Shown here: piece by piece, positions 1 through 11,295 of the stretch
Layout: each line of letters opens with the position of its first letter
How positions within the stretch are numbered: the stretch's first letter is position 1
NCBI GenBank assembly: GCA_022701365.1
Contig: JAKUHH010000139.1
Coordinates: forward strand, 1-31,686
Length of the DNA stretch: 31,686 nt
Direction: 5' to 3'
Source of the DNA: Mycocentrospora acerina
Lineage: Eukaryota > Ascomycota > Dothideomycetes > Pleosporales
Notes under the pieces: generated by a model
Database searches by the model: none
What the model was told of the DNA's origin: nothing
What the model saw: only the letters and a program-made list of their open reading frames with translations
Translations under genes and position numbers: made by a program

Positions 1-150
1 GCTTTAAGGCCTCCTCAACAAGCTGCTAAGCGCAGGAAACAGGTGGTAGATGCGTTAGGTGGTGGTGAGTCTCATAAAGCTGTTCCTGCACCTCTACCAC
101 CACAGTTACAAAGAGGCTGTGCGATTAGGCTACTAAGCAAATTCAAGTAA
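1..150 (+). CDS. C-terminal end of an unidentified protein, cut by the window edge
   Basis: Frame 1 is open from the first base to a TAA at 148-150, giving 49 codons. The tail is basic and proline-rich, with an early AAKRRKQ stretch, a GGGESHK stretch, then PAPLPPQ, and it ends in LLSKFK. I do not recognise the family. The downstream DNA carries repeated motifs that could be the end of a DNA transposon (see 264-291), so a transposase C-terminus is one possibility, but this is inference only. It could also be the last exon of an ordinary gene. The start lies outside the window. Confidence 0.4.
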   Translation, partial: ALRPPQQAAKRRKQVVDALGGGESHKAVPAPLPPQLQRGCAIRLLSKFK

Positions 151-263
151 AGCAAAAGTTTTGCATATATTATCTATACTATCCACCAAAAAATCTCATA
201 ATAAGAGCAATTGTGCGTGGCTCAATAACCTCATTTCTACTTGAGATGGTTTTGGCGATAGGT

Positions 264-291
264 GCGCATTGAGTGAATCCGCGCATTGAGT
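264..291 (+). repeat. two 11-bp repeats, period 17 bp
   Basis: The motif gcgcattgagt occurs at 264-274 and again at 281-291. The same motif with one transition occurs as its reverse complement, also with a 17-bp period, at 1399-1409 and 1416-1426. Inverted sets of short iterons are typical of subterminal repeats of fungal DNA transposons. No transposase is visible between the two sets. Confidence 0.6.
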
Positions 292-1386
292 GCACGGACA
301 CGGTACGACAACCAATTATCGCGACTGCTGGGTAACTTTTAGAGGGATATGATCTGTTCACACTATGAACAATTAAGATTCTACGGCTTTGCTTACAGAG
401 CCGCCTCTTCTAGGTCCGAAACTTTACTGCAGTTACTGATGCAGTCGTTACAATATTGTGCGCTCGAGAACAAATTAAGACTAAGAATGTATGGAGCAGC
501 ACTTTATTTAGTGCACGTTGTTTCCTCTGAAGAAGGGTTGACCAGGAGAGATGATGTTATTCAAGAAGAGGACAAGTGATTCCTGTACTGCTAGCGATTA
601 TTTGCTCGATCTAGTCATTCCTTTTACACATACTGCTTTCGTCTTGGCCCCGTATCTGTTGCAACTCAGGTAAACATAAGCGCAGTAGCTAATTATTGCC
701 ATCAAGACAGCGAATAACAGAAATATGAGACCTCACTCATTATACCTCGGCTGTGTAAATTCGGTGGAAATTGTCGCCCCTTCCTAGTCTGTTAGCCCCT
801 AGCGATGGGCCGGCGCCTGACTTCAACGTTGAAAAATAGAGTGATCTCATCTGCGAATGAGGCTGTCCAGGCCGTCTTCTCCTTTGGCTGTGATGACAGG
901 TGATAATGAGCTCGACAAGAATAAAGGCACAGGTGAGGAAGATGTGCCTCCAGAAAACACGCCGCTCACGCTTCGTTAGGTGTTTACGCCCGCTGCTTTG
1001 AGCCGCCCTTGTCGCTCCTTCCGTCGAGTCGCGTCGCGTCACGTCACGTCGTCACCGACACTTCCTTTTCTAGGCGAGGAGAGCTGAAGACTAGGCTCCA
1101 GTAATTGGCGTGTGGGTGAGACAGTAGCTGCATTGCACATCGCCGGCTTCAAACGTTGCGAGGTGGTGCTGCGGTTGCGCAACACCTGCTGGTGATTGGC
1201 TGAGGGAAGCGCATCGTTACGACAGAGCGGGCCTTGCGGTTGTCAACATGCGTGTTAAGGGAAATGTCGGCGATTGCTATGGCCGGAGTCAGCGACGGTA
1301 AGGGGTTTGTGAGTGCCAAGTGCTTATGCGACAACGGTCTTGATGGTAAATGCCATTCTGTAGTAGGTAACGGTAGCAGCTGCCGG

Positions 1387-1426
1387 ATGTGCCTCGGAAC
1401 TCAATGTGCCTCGGTACTCAATGTGC
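1387..1426 (-). repeat. inverted counterpart of the 264-291 iterons
   Basis: The unit atgtgcc recurs at 1387, 1404 and 1421, a period of 17 bp. The fuller motif actcaatgtgc stands at 1399-1409 and 1416-1426. Its reverse complement matches the 264-291 motif at 10 of 11 positions. The pair of sets, about 1.1 kb apart and in opposite orientation, could be two ends of one deleted element or facing ends of two neighbouring copies. Confidence 0.55.
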
Positions 1427-2087
1427 CGAAACCGAGAACAGGTGCCCTCCATCCCACGACATTTACACTCACACAACGCTCGATCACGCTTTACTGATCG
1501 GTGCAAGGTATGAGGTTTCAGCAGTCTGGCCAGGCTTGGTGCAGGATTAATAGCGAGTCAGATGTCTGACGCTGAACTTGCAAGTCTAATTTCATTACGA
1601 GCTTTGAACGAGCTGGCCGATTCCTGCGACAACAAAGTCGCTCATACCAGACAAGCTCGGCACATACCAATAGCTGAGCAGTGCTGAATTGTGTCGGGAG
1701 GAGACAAGTACGACGGGTCGAATCAAAACTCATGTCGCTCTATTGCTTGCCTTTGCAAATGTGCCTTAAGTTTGCTTCTACAACTTACTTCGTTATCCTA
1801 CTCATTACCGCAGGTGCAAAACCAATATGAATTAAGATGACTGAGAATTACCAGAACACCTTGAGTTTCTACTTTGACACTTATGAGGCATGTTACACCT
1901 TGACTTTCTACAACCGGCTTTTCGTACCTGATGGGCTAGTGCTAGGTCGATTCTAATGTTTTAAATATGTGGGACTTGGAGATTAAAGTAACTACCCTAG
2001 GTGAGATGCATTTTTCAAACCACATTTGCAAATTTGTCAGATAGTCACAGGAACCACTGCTTTACTTCTACTGAAATTTGACACAAA

Positions 2088-2113
2088 GCATCAAAGCAAA
2101 TGGACTTTGATGC
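2088..2113. repeat. small hairpin downstream of the pectin methylesterase gene
   Basis: Arms gcatcaaag (2088-2096) and ctttgatgc (2105-2113) are perfect 9-bp inverted repeats with an 8-nt loop. They lie about 170 bp past the stop codon of the minus-strand gene. A role in 3'-end formation is possible but not shown. Confidence 0.45.
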
Positions 2114-2136
2114 ATAACTTTAATTGGATTCTTTTG

Positions 2137-2228
2137 AAGCTGTGAGCGGAAAACACTTCCAGTTTATCTATATTATACAAAAGAGTTCTACACATCGCAG
2201 AAATGTGGGCTTTCTTCGCTCACAGCTT
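2137..2228. repeat. 12-bp inverted repeat flanking 68 bp
   Basis: Arms aagctgtgagcg (2137-2148) and cgctcacagctt (2217-2228) are perfect inverse complements. The second arm ends about 50 bp from the pectin methylesterase stop codon. This could be a tiny relic of an inverted-repeat element or a 3' UTR structure. Confidence 0.5.
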
Positions 2229-2278
2229 GTAACTGCTGCAGCTATCTTCCAACAGCTTTGAGCTACCAAGCATAAATG

Positions 2279-3292
2279 CTAAGACAGATACGTCGTATCA
2301 ACCCAGCTCTTGTAGTCGCTTCCGAGTACTGTAGAGATGGCAATAGTAGACGTAATTTGTTTTGAGAACTTCGCTCTTGAAGCACTTGCTCCGGCGCCAG
2401 AACTTTTGTACTCTTCAAACACAACATGATCAGTTCTTGGGTCGTTGACTCCAGCCCAATTTGACCATCCTGCAGTGTTGATGATATTTGTCATAGTCGT
2501 GCTCTGAAATACAACTCGTGCATAGTCTCTCCATGGTCGTCCAAGGTAGTAAGCTCCAGAGGCAACTGTATTTCCCGAGGCAGCCGCGATTGATGATTTG
2601 TTGATAACATAATACGATGGATTAGATGCAGAGTCTCGGCCGTTTGCAGTGATATACCCAAGTGAGGCTGTAAGGACACGAATGTCAACACCATCAAACC
2701 AGGCCTGTCCACGCTGTCCAAAAATAAAGTCTGTTGCTCCTTCAATGTACGATTTTGCGTAGACTTGTACTCCCTCCTGAGCCATAACAGTATCTTGAAA
2801 TCCTTTAAACTGGCAACCATAATAGCCTTGCTTTGTTGCTGAAGCACTAACAGCTAGAGCTTGAGAACCTTTGCCGCGCGTGTTGACAAGATTGATGTTA
2901 TACACCTTTAGATTTGTAGTCCATGCTCGCAAGGTAGCTGTCAAGTCGTCACTCGCAACGCTGTCTAGACCATGACCTTGCGTAATTGTAACTGTATTGG
3001 CAGAGTATCCACTCGTATTAGCCGTCTCGCCGTAGATGGATAGAGCAGATTTAAGTGCCGGGATGTGCACCTGCTCCTTGTAGGTGCCCTTAGCGATAAA
3101 AATGCATTGCGCTGTAGTGCTAGTAGTACTCAGCGCGTTGACAGCATTCTGAACAGTTTTATATTTTCCAGAGCTGCCAACAGTAAGGCAACCAGCAGGA
3201 GATGAAGTGCGCCCAGAACGAGGAAGAATTTTGCCAGGTGCGGCTACAACGGCTTCTGCGAGCAAAATAACAAAAGCGAGTGAAAAAAGCAT
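2279..3292 (-). CDS. secreted pectin methylesterase (pectinesterase, CE8 family)
   Basis: It hydrolyses methyl esters of pectin in plant cell walls, yielding pectate and methanol, and acts outside the cell. The frame is uninterrupted. I chose the Met at 3292 (337 residues) over an upstream Met at 3394, because translation then begins directly with a hydrophobic signal peptide (MLFSLAFVILLAEAVVA, likely cleaved around residue 18); the longer version buries this segment. The CE8 signatures are all present: GYYGCQFKGFQDTV with Gln166 and the acid/base Asp167, YIEGATDFIFG with the nucleophile Asp188, and YLGRPW with Arg252 and Trp254. The length fits fungal secreted pectin methylesterases, and I see no intron. 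The stop codon is TAG at 2279-2281. The nearest genes are unrelated, so there is no cluster. All catalytic residues are intact, so it is probably functional. Confidence 0.95.
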   Translation of the reverse strand: MLFSLAFVILLAEAVVAAPGKILPRSGRTSSPAGCLTVGSSGKYKTVQNAVNALSTTSTTAQCIFIAKGTYKEQVHIPALKSALSIYGETANTSGYSANTVTITQGHGLDSVASDDLTATLRAWTTNLKVYNINLVNTRGKGSQALAVSASATKQGYYGCQFKGFQDTVMAQEGVQVYAKSYIEGATDFIFGQRGQAWFDGVDIRVLTASLGYITANGRDSASNPSYYVINKSSIAAASGNTVASGAYYLGRPWRDYARVVFQSTTMTNIINTAGWSNWAGVNDPRTDHVVFEEYKSSGAGASASRAKFSKQITSTIAISTVLGSDYKSWVDTTYLS

Positions 3293-3394
3293 GGTAAAGC
3301 AAAAAAGTTGGCGGTTTATTGAAAGAACGATGGGAGTTGACGAACTGCTGAGAGAAAGAAGTCCTCGCAACATATAAATAAGGTCCACAACCAA

Positions 3395-4697
3395 GCTTTG
3401 CTAAGCATTTCGAATGCTTAATCAATTTGGATTTCATTGTTTAAGCTTTCCGTTTCGTATAGATTGTCGATTTGAGTACTTAATTTGTCCGCTTAAATGA
3501 CGTTGCTGGGTTCTACCGAGGTGGCTGACACAGGCTAGCGACGAAATTGGTGCCGGCTGTAATTAATTAATGAACTGACTCTCACATCGTGGTGTTAGCA
3601 TCTTTATTACTTTATCGCATCATACATTGCGATCAATCTAGAGGCTTTAATGGCACTTCCAATTGTACGTGGTTAAAATTGAATTTCTCGGTATAGTTAA
3701 ACCGATGCCAAGCTGCGAACAGAAAATTAAAAATTGTGGTAGACAAAAGTCAATCAGGTCTGCTGAGAAGCCCGCATGACAAAAGTGACTTTACTCTCTC
3801 GTAATTTTGAGTCGCTAAAATTGTAGAGGTATGAACAAAGTATTGACAATAAATACATCTAATTTTCATATTTGACAGTAATCTGATTTCGGTGTTAGAC
3901 TTCTTACTTACTTATTCAAATTGTGTTTTCTCAAATCAATCGTTCAAAGCTGAGACTTATTGCTAAGAACTTAGCGCAGGTATTTGCACAAGACGATTCA
4001 AACTGAACAGCGCAATTCGACGTTTTAGACAGACTTTTCTAAAGTATTTACAGCGCCAACGTCTTCACATATGCTAAATTCTGAACTATCATATCTTTGA
4101 AGTTGATGACAAAGTTTACTTTCATGATGTTGTGCCTGGTATAAGCTTACTGGTCACTGTTGAACTATGTTGAATGATTTGCTCAAGCTATAAAATTGTA
4201 TAAATACTGAAATTAAAATTAACTGTGAGATGTTTTCTGCTGTTACACAATCATTTCTTGCAGCGCCAGATTGATGATTACATTTGAAACTGAAATTAAA
4301 AAAAATAGCTGTCAATGCGCTACAAAGTTAGGCTACCGACAGGCTACCGACAGGCAATGATGTTAGCCTGTAACCAATTAAAACACTAGGATCAGTAGGC
4401 TGAGTAAATAAATCTATATTTACTTACTATAAATTGATATTTTTCAAACTATTTAATAACAGTAAAAATCGATATTAAGGGTTTAAATGGACACGGGCTC
4501 TTGTTACTAGGCGCATCTATTGAATTCTGAAACAGGAAATCTGAGCCACCGTTGAGAAAATTCTTTGCAGAGAAACTTTTGTCATTTGCATTTAGCCGTA
4601 GGGAGGTTGTCTAACAGCAAATTTTGACTCTGTCACAAACTTTCTTTCGTAAATACAAGCCGTGTTTCCAAGCGATTGATCCTTAGAATTTAACGAT
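3395..4697. other. AT-rich intergenic region
   Basis: I see no gene in this stretch. The only notable item is a perfect tandem duplication of ggctaccgaca at 4331-4341 and 4342-4352. The part nearest 3395 must contain the promoter of the pectin methylesterase gene, but no clear element can be named. Confidence 0.5.
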
Positions 4698-4952
4698 CTA
4701 CGTGAGCGCAGCATCTCTTATAAGATCTTCTGTCAGATCTGACGTTTCTTGCCAATGCTCTGGTGCTCTGACGTTGTTCTCAAGACTTATTTGTCTTCCA
4801 AAAAAAATGAATGCATCTATACTGCTCAGAGTACAGGTGAATGCAAAATGTATGCAACAATATGATTGTGGCTCTTTCAAGATAATGCAGGTGATAGTGT
4901 AAATTGCTGTACCAAACGTGTTATTTTTAAATTTTTTATCTCTTTTCCGCAA
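4698..4952 (-). pseudogene. possible further exon or fragment of the decayed gene at 5020-5570
   Basis: A minus-strand frame ends with TAG at 4698-4700. Its last third looks protein-like and polar (FFGRQISLENNV followed by RAPEHWQETSDLTEDLIRD), whereas its first half looks random. It lies about 70 bp beyond the unknown decayed gene on the same strand, so the two may once have been exons of one gene. No family is recognised and the connection is inference. Confidence 0.2.
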
Positions 4953-5019
4953 AACTTACACGACTCTACCTCGAATGATCTCAGACTAGCCATCGGTTGC
5001 ATCTGTTGAAGAAGAAAAT

Positions 5020-5570
5020 CTAGCGAAGCTGTCGGGCATAGCTCGACTCGCTAATGCAGTTGGGTTCGTGAGCGATTGTCAACGTGCGGACGCAGCTTGG
5101 ATTGCAATAATCTCTGGCTCTTTGAGCGAGCCCTGTGTCAGAATTAAAACAAAGAAGCAAGTCATAAACCCAGGCGTTAGCCTCACATCAAGAAAGAATA
5201 GATGGCGACCAATATTTCCAGGATGTGCCATCGCTCGAGACGCATAGTAGACCCCATCTTGAGTCAGCACTTCTTCCACTGTTGAACATCCGAGGAGAAA
5301 ATTGAGATTTGGCTTGTTCGATGTAATATACCGCCAAATTGATGCCGATAGCTAGTTAACAGGCGGTACGAAAGGCTTGTTGTCTCATCTGTGCACATGC
5401 TTGTAAATAATCATGTCGCCCGTGATATCGCTCAACACATTCGTTATGTCAATGTTGGAAGATCCATAATGATGATCAACATTTGAGGCGGGATGCTGCT
5501 CTTTTTCATCAATACTTTTCAGTCTCGAAGCAGTCTGGCTCGATTCCTGAGGTTTTTCTGCGGCTGACAT
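5020..5570 (-). pseudogene. decayed gene of unknown function
   Basis: One minus-strand frame runs from a Met at 5570 to about 5100, interrupted only by a TGA and a TAG at about 5343-5382. Both stops can arise from a single C-to-T or G-to-A change in Trp, Arg or Gln codons. The readable product starts MSAAEKPQESSQ, continues through NVLSDITGDMIIYKHVHR, and after the stops goes on with IWRYITSNKPNLNFLLG and DGVYYASRAMAHPGN. A likely intron acceptor (TCTGACACAG) then opens a different frame reading LAQRARDYCNPSC and ending with TAG at 5020-5022. Its donor would be the unusual GTTTAT. The frame looks like real coding sequence, but I do not recognise the family. Mild RIP or ordinary decay could explain the stops. 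A multi-exon functional gene is less likely. Confidence 0.35.
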
Positions 5571-5747
5571 CTCGCGGTTCACACAATGGATCGTTTCGTT
5601 GTGGACGGCTTTCGTATCAGAATGAGGTGTTGAACGAGTATTCCTTAACGTGGATAGGAGCTCGCAAATATTTAGAAAAAAACTTGAGTCGCTTTTAAAA
5701 TAATTAACGTTTGCCCCTGAGGCTGAGTTGTGTAGGTAACCACACAA

Positions 5748-7379
5748 AAAGCCTCTGCCTTTTTACTGATCACTGATAGACTGAGATCACGCTGCCTTAG
5801 AAGGATGTATCTTCAGCCTTCACAAATGGCCCACGGTTAAGGTCGCTTGCGAAATATGACCCGTGGTTCTCACTGTAGGATACACGTATTGTGACTTCTA
5901 TTGCGAAGCCGCCCACACTAGAAAGGAGACGTTGAAAGAAGGTTGTGATATGGCGGGGTCTAGTGACTTGCCGGGAAGTGCGCCAAGGCTTGAGCGAAGC
6001 TTTCAGCTCAGCCTCTCTAGCTCCTCCTAGTCGGCGCTGCCCAATTGAAGAGCTAATGCAGCGATAGCGAATGAAAAAGGAGCTGAAAAATTATTTGAAA
6101 AATATCTAATTCTGAAGCTCTGGTTATCGATACCTAGCCTTGCCGTGGGCATGACTTGAAAACATCGACGCAAGATCATAAATTACCACAAGTATACCTA
6201 AAGCTTAGTAGTGTCATCTAGAACAAACATAAGGAGCACAACCATTTTAATAGCACAAGTTTATCAGTATTCAAAATCACCCTTCTGTAAATGGCTTCGC
6301 ACACCGGTGTTAACCTTCAAAGTTAAGTGATGTTAGCCGGCATGCTGGAGAAAAAATTAGGGATCCATTGTACAATCATCTCGCGTCAACAACAAGACTT
6401 ACATAGTCTCAGCATGCATCCATGCGTAGCGATGAATTTTCTTCACTGGACCTTTAGAGTCGCGTTAGCACACCTGTACAAATTTATTTATGCTAACTTC
6501 TGATTTTACGTATGTTCTTCATTTGGCATGAATTTCCTTCCATAAGGAAGAGAGCGGTATTGGTCATGCGATCGATTGTTCCGTACAAGTTGTCCATTAC
6601 CTCTTCAGCAATGATACTCCTGAATACAGCTAGCAGCGAAACATTCTATACTCTTAGAGGGTAATATGATGAGTAAAAGTACGTAGATTGTGAATCGAAC
6701 TGATGCAAAGCGACAGGTTGTCTACAATTTGCTGAAGATTAGATTTTATTTCCAACTTTGTTAATACGTAGCTAGATTCACTTTTTGGAGACTTGCTTAA
6801 ATGTCAAACCATACATTTAAAAACTCTCCTAGATTCAACATTTGAATTGCATACTAAGAAAGATTAATTTTGTTTCGACCCGATGTGTAAAAAGAAAGTA
6901 GACAAAGTACTAAAAAACCTGGCTGTTCTAAATATTATTATGTATCAAGTATACAAAAAACCCTGTATTACCAATTGGCGTATCAACAGAATAAGATTTC
7001 AAGATACTAAGTAATAGAAGTGGGACTAAGCCATGTTACGGCTAGTTGCAAGGCTTTTAAACCGTTTTAGCTCTATCTTTAGATTTAATTGAACTCATTT
7101 TAACAGAGTCATAGAGCGTTGCAGTGAAAGGAGTTATCCTGTTCTTAGGATGTTGGCTGAACATGGGCATTGAGTGATCAGACAAGATAATGATAGTTCG
7201 CACATAGAACGTAGAGATGAGATGATCACAATGCACAACAAAAACTATGCAAGAAAAATTTGCATCAATCAGCATCGTTGCTCCTCTATTGTCTTATTGA
7301 GACAACGAACTTTAGTGTACATATTCTTGTAGAGTTTTGATGATTTATTTCCTTCATCCTACTTTGAATGGCTCGTTCT
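5748..7379. other. intergenic DNA without a supported gene
   Basis: The stretch 5830-6070 is somewhat richer in GC than its surroundings, and the rest is AT-rich. Only short open frames occur, with no domain, signal peptide or splice sites that I can support. The end nearest 7379 is the 3' flank of the DUF2235 gene. Confidence 0.5.
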
Positions 7380-9164
7380 TTACCACCCTGAGTCTGGCAG
7401 CTTGTATTTTGGATTACTGCTTGTAACTTCCGACTTCTTCCAAGAATCGAATTCTTCCAGATTCTTGTTGGCTTCGTCCAGTTTCATTAGAAACAATTCG
7501 CCTTCTTGGTCCCTTTTAAGGTCTTCCCGCGTCTCTCTTTCTTCTTGAGGAATGAATCCTCCCACACGACGACCTGCTTGCTGGATAAGCTGACGCTCCC
7601 ATGGTCGCCACCACCGACCCTGATCACTAAAGCCCTCCGAGGGTATAACAAACTCCTTGATTGAGACCAGATCATCTTTGCTCTCAGACGGTGCTGCGGA
7701 ACCAAACATATAGGACCATCCACGTTTCAATATACCTGGCTGCTCAGGCTCATACTTCTTGACCCAATGATGTCCTAGGCCTGGTCCGAGAGATTTGCGC
7801 TCAAAGCCCTTTAGTGCATCTGGATTGTACTGAGTTCGCTCCCTGGCATGGTATACCACGGGGTGCATATACTCTTTTGTCGTTCTGTGATGGTGTCCAT
7901 GTCCATCGGTATCCTTGTCTACGAAATAATGTCCAGGGGTACGTGTTTCTGATCCAGGAAGGTTGTTATGGTCCTCGTAAAAAGTATCGACGATTGGAGC
8001 AATGCCCCAGCCGCCATAAGATTTTCCTTGTGTATCAGTCGCTTGCAGCGACTTCTCCATGATCTTGTTTAAAGCGGCCTGGTAATCGGACACAATGTTA
8101 AGATCGATCTGGAACCGAAGGAAAGGATAGCAGCGGTCAACCATCCAGAAAAAGGTCGTAATACTCATAATTTCTAGATCTCCCTTGTACTTTTCTTCAA
8201 GTCCGTCGCCGCTGCCGCCACCGATATTGATATGTACGCCAGGAAACCAGCATTGGATAAGGTTCGTACTACTGTCAGGTGGAAGAGACCACAATGTCGG
8301 GCTGAAAGGTTTGCGATGTTCTTCAAGTGCCAGCGCGTGAAACGCATTTTCAATTTCTGTTTCAAGTTAGCGTATTCCTATTTTAGACAATTCGGGCACT
8401 TACGACGGTGAATATCGGTGTTGTGAAAACCGTATGGCTTGTTCTTATTGGAAACGTCGATCCAGATGTTATCGGGATATCCTAAGCTGCCTACAGTATC
8501 CCATACTCCAACAACCTTGATGGTGACGTTCTTCTCCGCTCTGGAAAGCCAGTCATAGCCAGCGCCTTTTAAAAACGTCTTCTTTTTGCCCTTTACTTCG
8601 ATTGTGAATTCGTCTGGAGTTCCATCCCAATATTCGCCCCACAGAGTCTTCTCCATGGCTATGGTTGGTCCGCTGGATCTATAGTTGGCATACATTTCCC
8701 AAAATTGGCTCATGGCGCTTGGTGTGCATATGCCAACACGGCACACCAACCCGGCACATGCTCGGACGGTGTACGCTCCACGGGAAAAGCCAAAAAAGAA
8801 TACCTCGTCACCAGGCGTGTAATTGTTAACGAGAAAATTGTATGCCTCACAAACATTCTCGTCAAGACCCTCGCCAAAACCACCTGCCGAGATATTAGTT
8901 CTGGGGTTGTCAACGTGGCGACTTGCTTCTCCTACCTGCCCATTTCTTGTCCAACCATCCCATACCTGTACCGACACCGGCATCGTAATACACGATTTGA
9001 GGTGCTGTGAGCTCATTCTCATCAATGTACCAGTTCGCAATGGATCGGCTTATCTTTGCCACATTGGAGGGTATAGAATGATCGCCATGAGAAGACGACT
9101 GCCATGTCCCATCGCAACAAATAATAATTCGTTTTTTTGGTTTTAAAGATGGATAGAACGCCAT
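7380..9164 (-). CDS. DUF2235 alpha/beta-hydrolase protein, three exons
   Basis: The family shares its fold with bacterial Tle1-type phospholipases; the function of the fungal members is not known. I derive three exons: 8936-9164, 8404-8883 and 7380-8356, giving 561 residues. Intron 1 (8884-8935, 52 bp) has GTAGGA, branch-like CTAAT and CAG. Intron 2 (8357-8403, 47 bp) has GTAAGT, branch GCTAAC and ACAG. Both joins keep the frame and restore conserved sequence. The protein opens with the family hallmark KKRIIICCDGTW (Asp18) and has a nucleophile elbow GFSRG (Ser110), VWDTVG (Asp205) and FPGVHINIGGG (His278). The C-terminal third is polar and charged. I chose Met 9164 because it sits just before the hallmark; a Met at 9209 would add 15 residues. 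There is no signal peptide or membrane segment. It is apparently intact. Confidence 0.9.
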
Positions 9165-11295
9165 AGTGACTAGAAATGGGTGACCAGATAGCAGGAATTG
9201 TGAGTGCAAGCTGATCGCCTATAGGTGTCGATACTTAAGCCTCTCCGCTATACTTATACTGTTCTGCGTTGTCGTTGTGAACATCACTTGATTCAGCTCA
9301 CAAGAAGTCTGCGTAATTAGATACTGTCAAAACTAGCACCAAAGCGGAGTTACTTTGTGCATATGCACGAGTTCATCGGGCTCTCCGAACGAATGGTCTC
9401 CCTAATGCTGCTACTTTAGGACTAATGCAAATCGCCGCGCGGCTGAATATGCAGTCGAAGTTCAGCTCGATCATTGAAAATGTACAGTTGTCGTGCTACC
9501 CTGCAGCAGTCGTTTTGAGATAACGAGTTCTAGAGTGCGGGCTGTCGCGACGCAGGTTGAGAGGCACACTGGCGCTAGCTGACCTGCGACAGCCCGATTT
9601 TGCCAACAAGCAGGAACAGCATCCACTGCCACTATTGACAACTATTGCTAACGTGTTTTCTAAGCGAGTGACTCGTACAAGCAAGCGACGCACCCTAAAA
9701 TCACACGAAATCCACGATATTTTCAGCTAAATAACTTTCAGAATCCTAGAGCTAAAAACATAAGATTAGATTCTAAATCTTCATGCAGTCTGCTGTTCTA
9801 CACGCATAGCAGTTTATTTATAAGCCTAAAATTAAGTATTCTTTCTATAAAAGAATCTTAAATCCTGTTGCAAATGTTATACATTGATTTAGTTTGTATA
9901 ACGTCAGGACACTAATTACCAGAGTTAACATTTGTAGCTTAACAGCAATCTTATAGAAATGCGCTTCTTGTTGTATGGAGAAATGCGCGTTTTTTGTGTG
10001 TTTTAGGACGCAATACTCGCTTGTACGCGTCACTTGCTTTTAAAACACGTTGTAGAAGTTTAAGAATTCTATCTATTTAAGGCGAAATAATCAAGTCAGT
10101 TTATTTAATTTAATTATCCCAGTTATAGAAGTAAATGATATCTTATTGCTGCCAAAGTATGCATTGAAGTCACTCTTTATAGCTTCAAGAATGCAAGGCG
10201 TAACGTGTCCAACTCGGGCCCCAACAAATGCCGACAGAGGTCTAGCCCTTAACAGGTAAGAGGACTGGCTTCTTTTGGATGCCCGAAGTTTAGACGCAAA
10301 GTCAGCGTCGAGAATAAGGCTGAGCCTTCAGCTCCTCAAAGTTTGGGCTGACCACAGAAATTGAGACAGGGTGAGCTACAATTTTAGCCAATCCTCAACC
10401 TTAAGCAGAGATGTTGATCGACATTTTTAGCTTACTAATTCACCCTGCTGCAGAAGAGTGGAAACGCTAACAATTATGGGCTAACTAACTCTTGGCAAAA
10501 TCTTGCGCTCATTGCACCTACAAATCCAGTTGAAGACCGCGCAATTTAGCGTGATTAAGAAGGGCAATACTAGTAACACAGTCAATCAAACGATAGGTTA
10601 GTATACAGATTTCTTCCTGCTAACAAGTTTAATCTTCTACTAGAGAAGCATAAAGGGCAGCCTTCTTGGTGGTTCATATTCTGTCAATTACAGAATAGAT
10701 CTGAAAATCTACTTATGAGCTGCTAAGTGTAGAATACTTAAAGACCCCTAAATTCAAATATCTTCTTTTAGAGATATCTTTCCTTCTACGTTATGTGTAA
10801 ATGATCTAAATTCCTCTCTTAACTGATGTGTTCAACTAATTTTCTTGAAATTTAAGTGTCATAGCTGGCTTTAATCTACAGCATTAGAGCAAAACTTTAA
10901 ATTTACGTTTTCAGCATTATTGTGGAGCTTGCAAAGAAAATTAAAACCAGAGATCTAAGTATCACCAGCAACTCTATCCACATCTCTTCTACCACCTAAT
11001 AACTAACAGGTGGCTCTTTCGCTTGAAAACTTCCTTAAAATAACAGATTGCGGATGCTAAATGTCAAGTTGACGATATCTTTGACCAACTATGAAGGTAA
11101 CCTATGCAGGCCGCGATTTTCTTTTAACTATTTACCTTAATTGTCTCATAATTGCTTCTTAACCTAAAAGCAGGCCCGAAGAAGAATATGATCTATGGTA
11201 TTGGTAGACAGTGAATAGAAAAGAAACCCAGCAAACTTGTGGCACAATAAATTCCTAGTCCCTTATACATTTGCAACGTAAATAGCGCTCCAACC
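9165..11295. other. intergenic region, about 2.1 kb
   Basis: A TATAAG on the minus strand (9253-9258) lies about 90 bp upstream of the DUF2235 start and may be its core promoter. Otherwise I see one GC-rich inverted repeat (9538-9596) and AT-rich DNA without a supportable gene. A few codons just before 11296 may be a residue of the missing 5' part of the transporter pseudogene. Confidence 0.4.
9538..9596. repeat. GC-rich imperfect inverted repeat
   Basis: The left arm at 9538-9557 starts cgggctgtcgc and ends gcaggt. The right arm at 9582-9596 reads acctgcgacagcccg. They pair over 15 bp except for three extra bases (GAC) in the left arm, with a 24-nt loop. The arms stand out against AT-rich surroundings and could be the remnant of a small inverted-repeat element. 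Confidence 0.5.

Larger units (their letters stand above)
151..2278. other. intergenic DNA without a supported gene
   Basis: Apart from the two iteron sets, I see only short overlapping frames with no domain and no splice structure. There is a GTCRC-rich stretch around 1022-1052 and two small inverted repeats just downstream of the pectin methylesterase gene (2088-2113 and 2137-2228). Confidence 0.5.

Noticed and set aside
740..1042. 100-residue minus-strand ORF with one hydrophobic segment
   Set aside because: Composition looks random and basic, with no recognisable domain or splice context.
1234..1497. 87-residue protein with several cysteines (possible effector)
   Set aside because: No signal peptide; it overlaps the iteron repeats, and frames on the other strand are equally open.
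7057..7275. 72-codon minus-strand ORF downstream of the DUF2235 gene
   Set aside because: No domain, no splice signals and AT-rich random composition.
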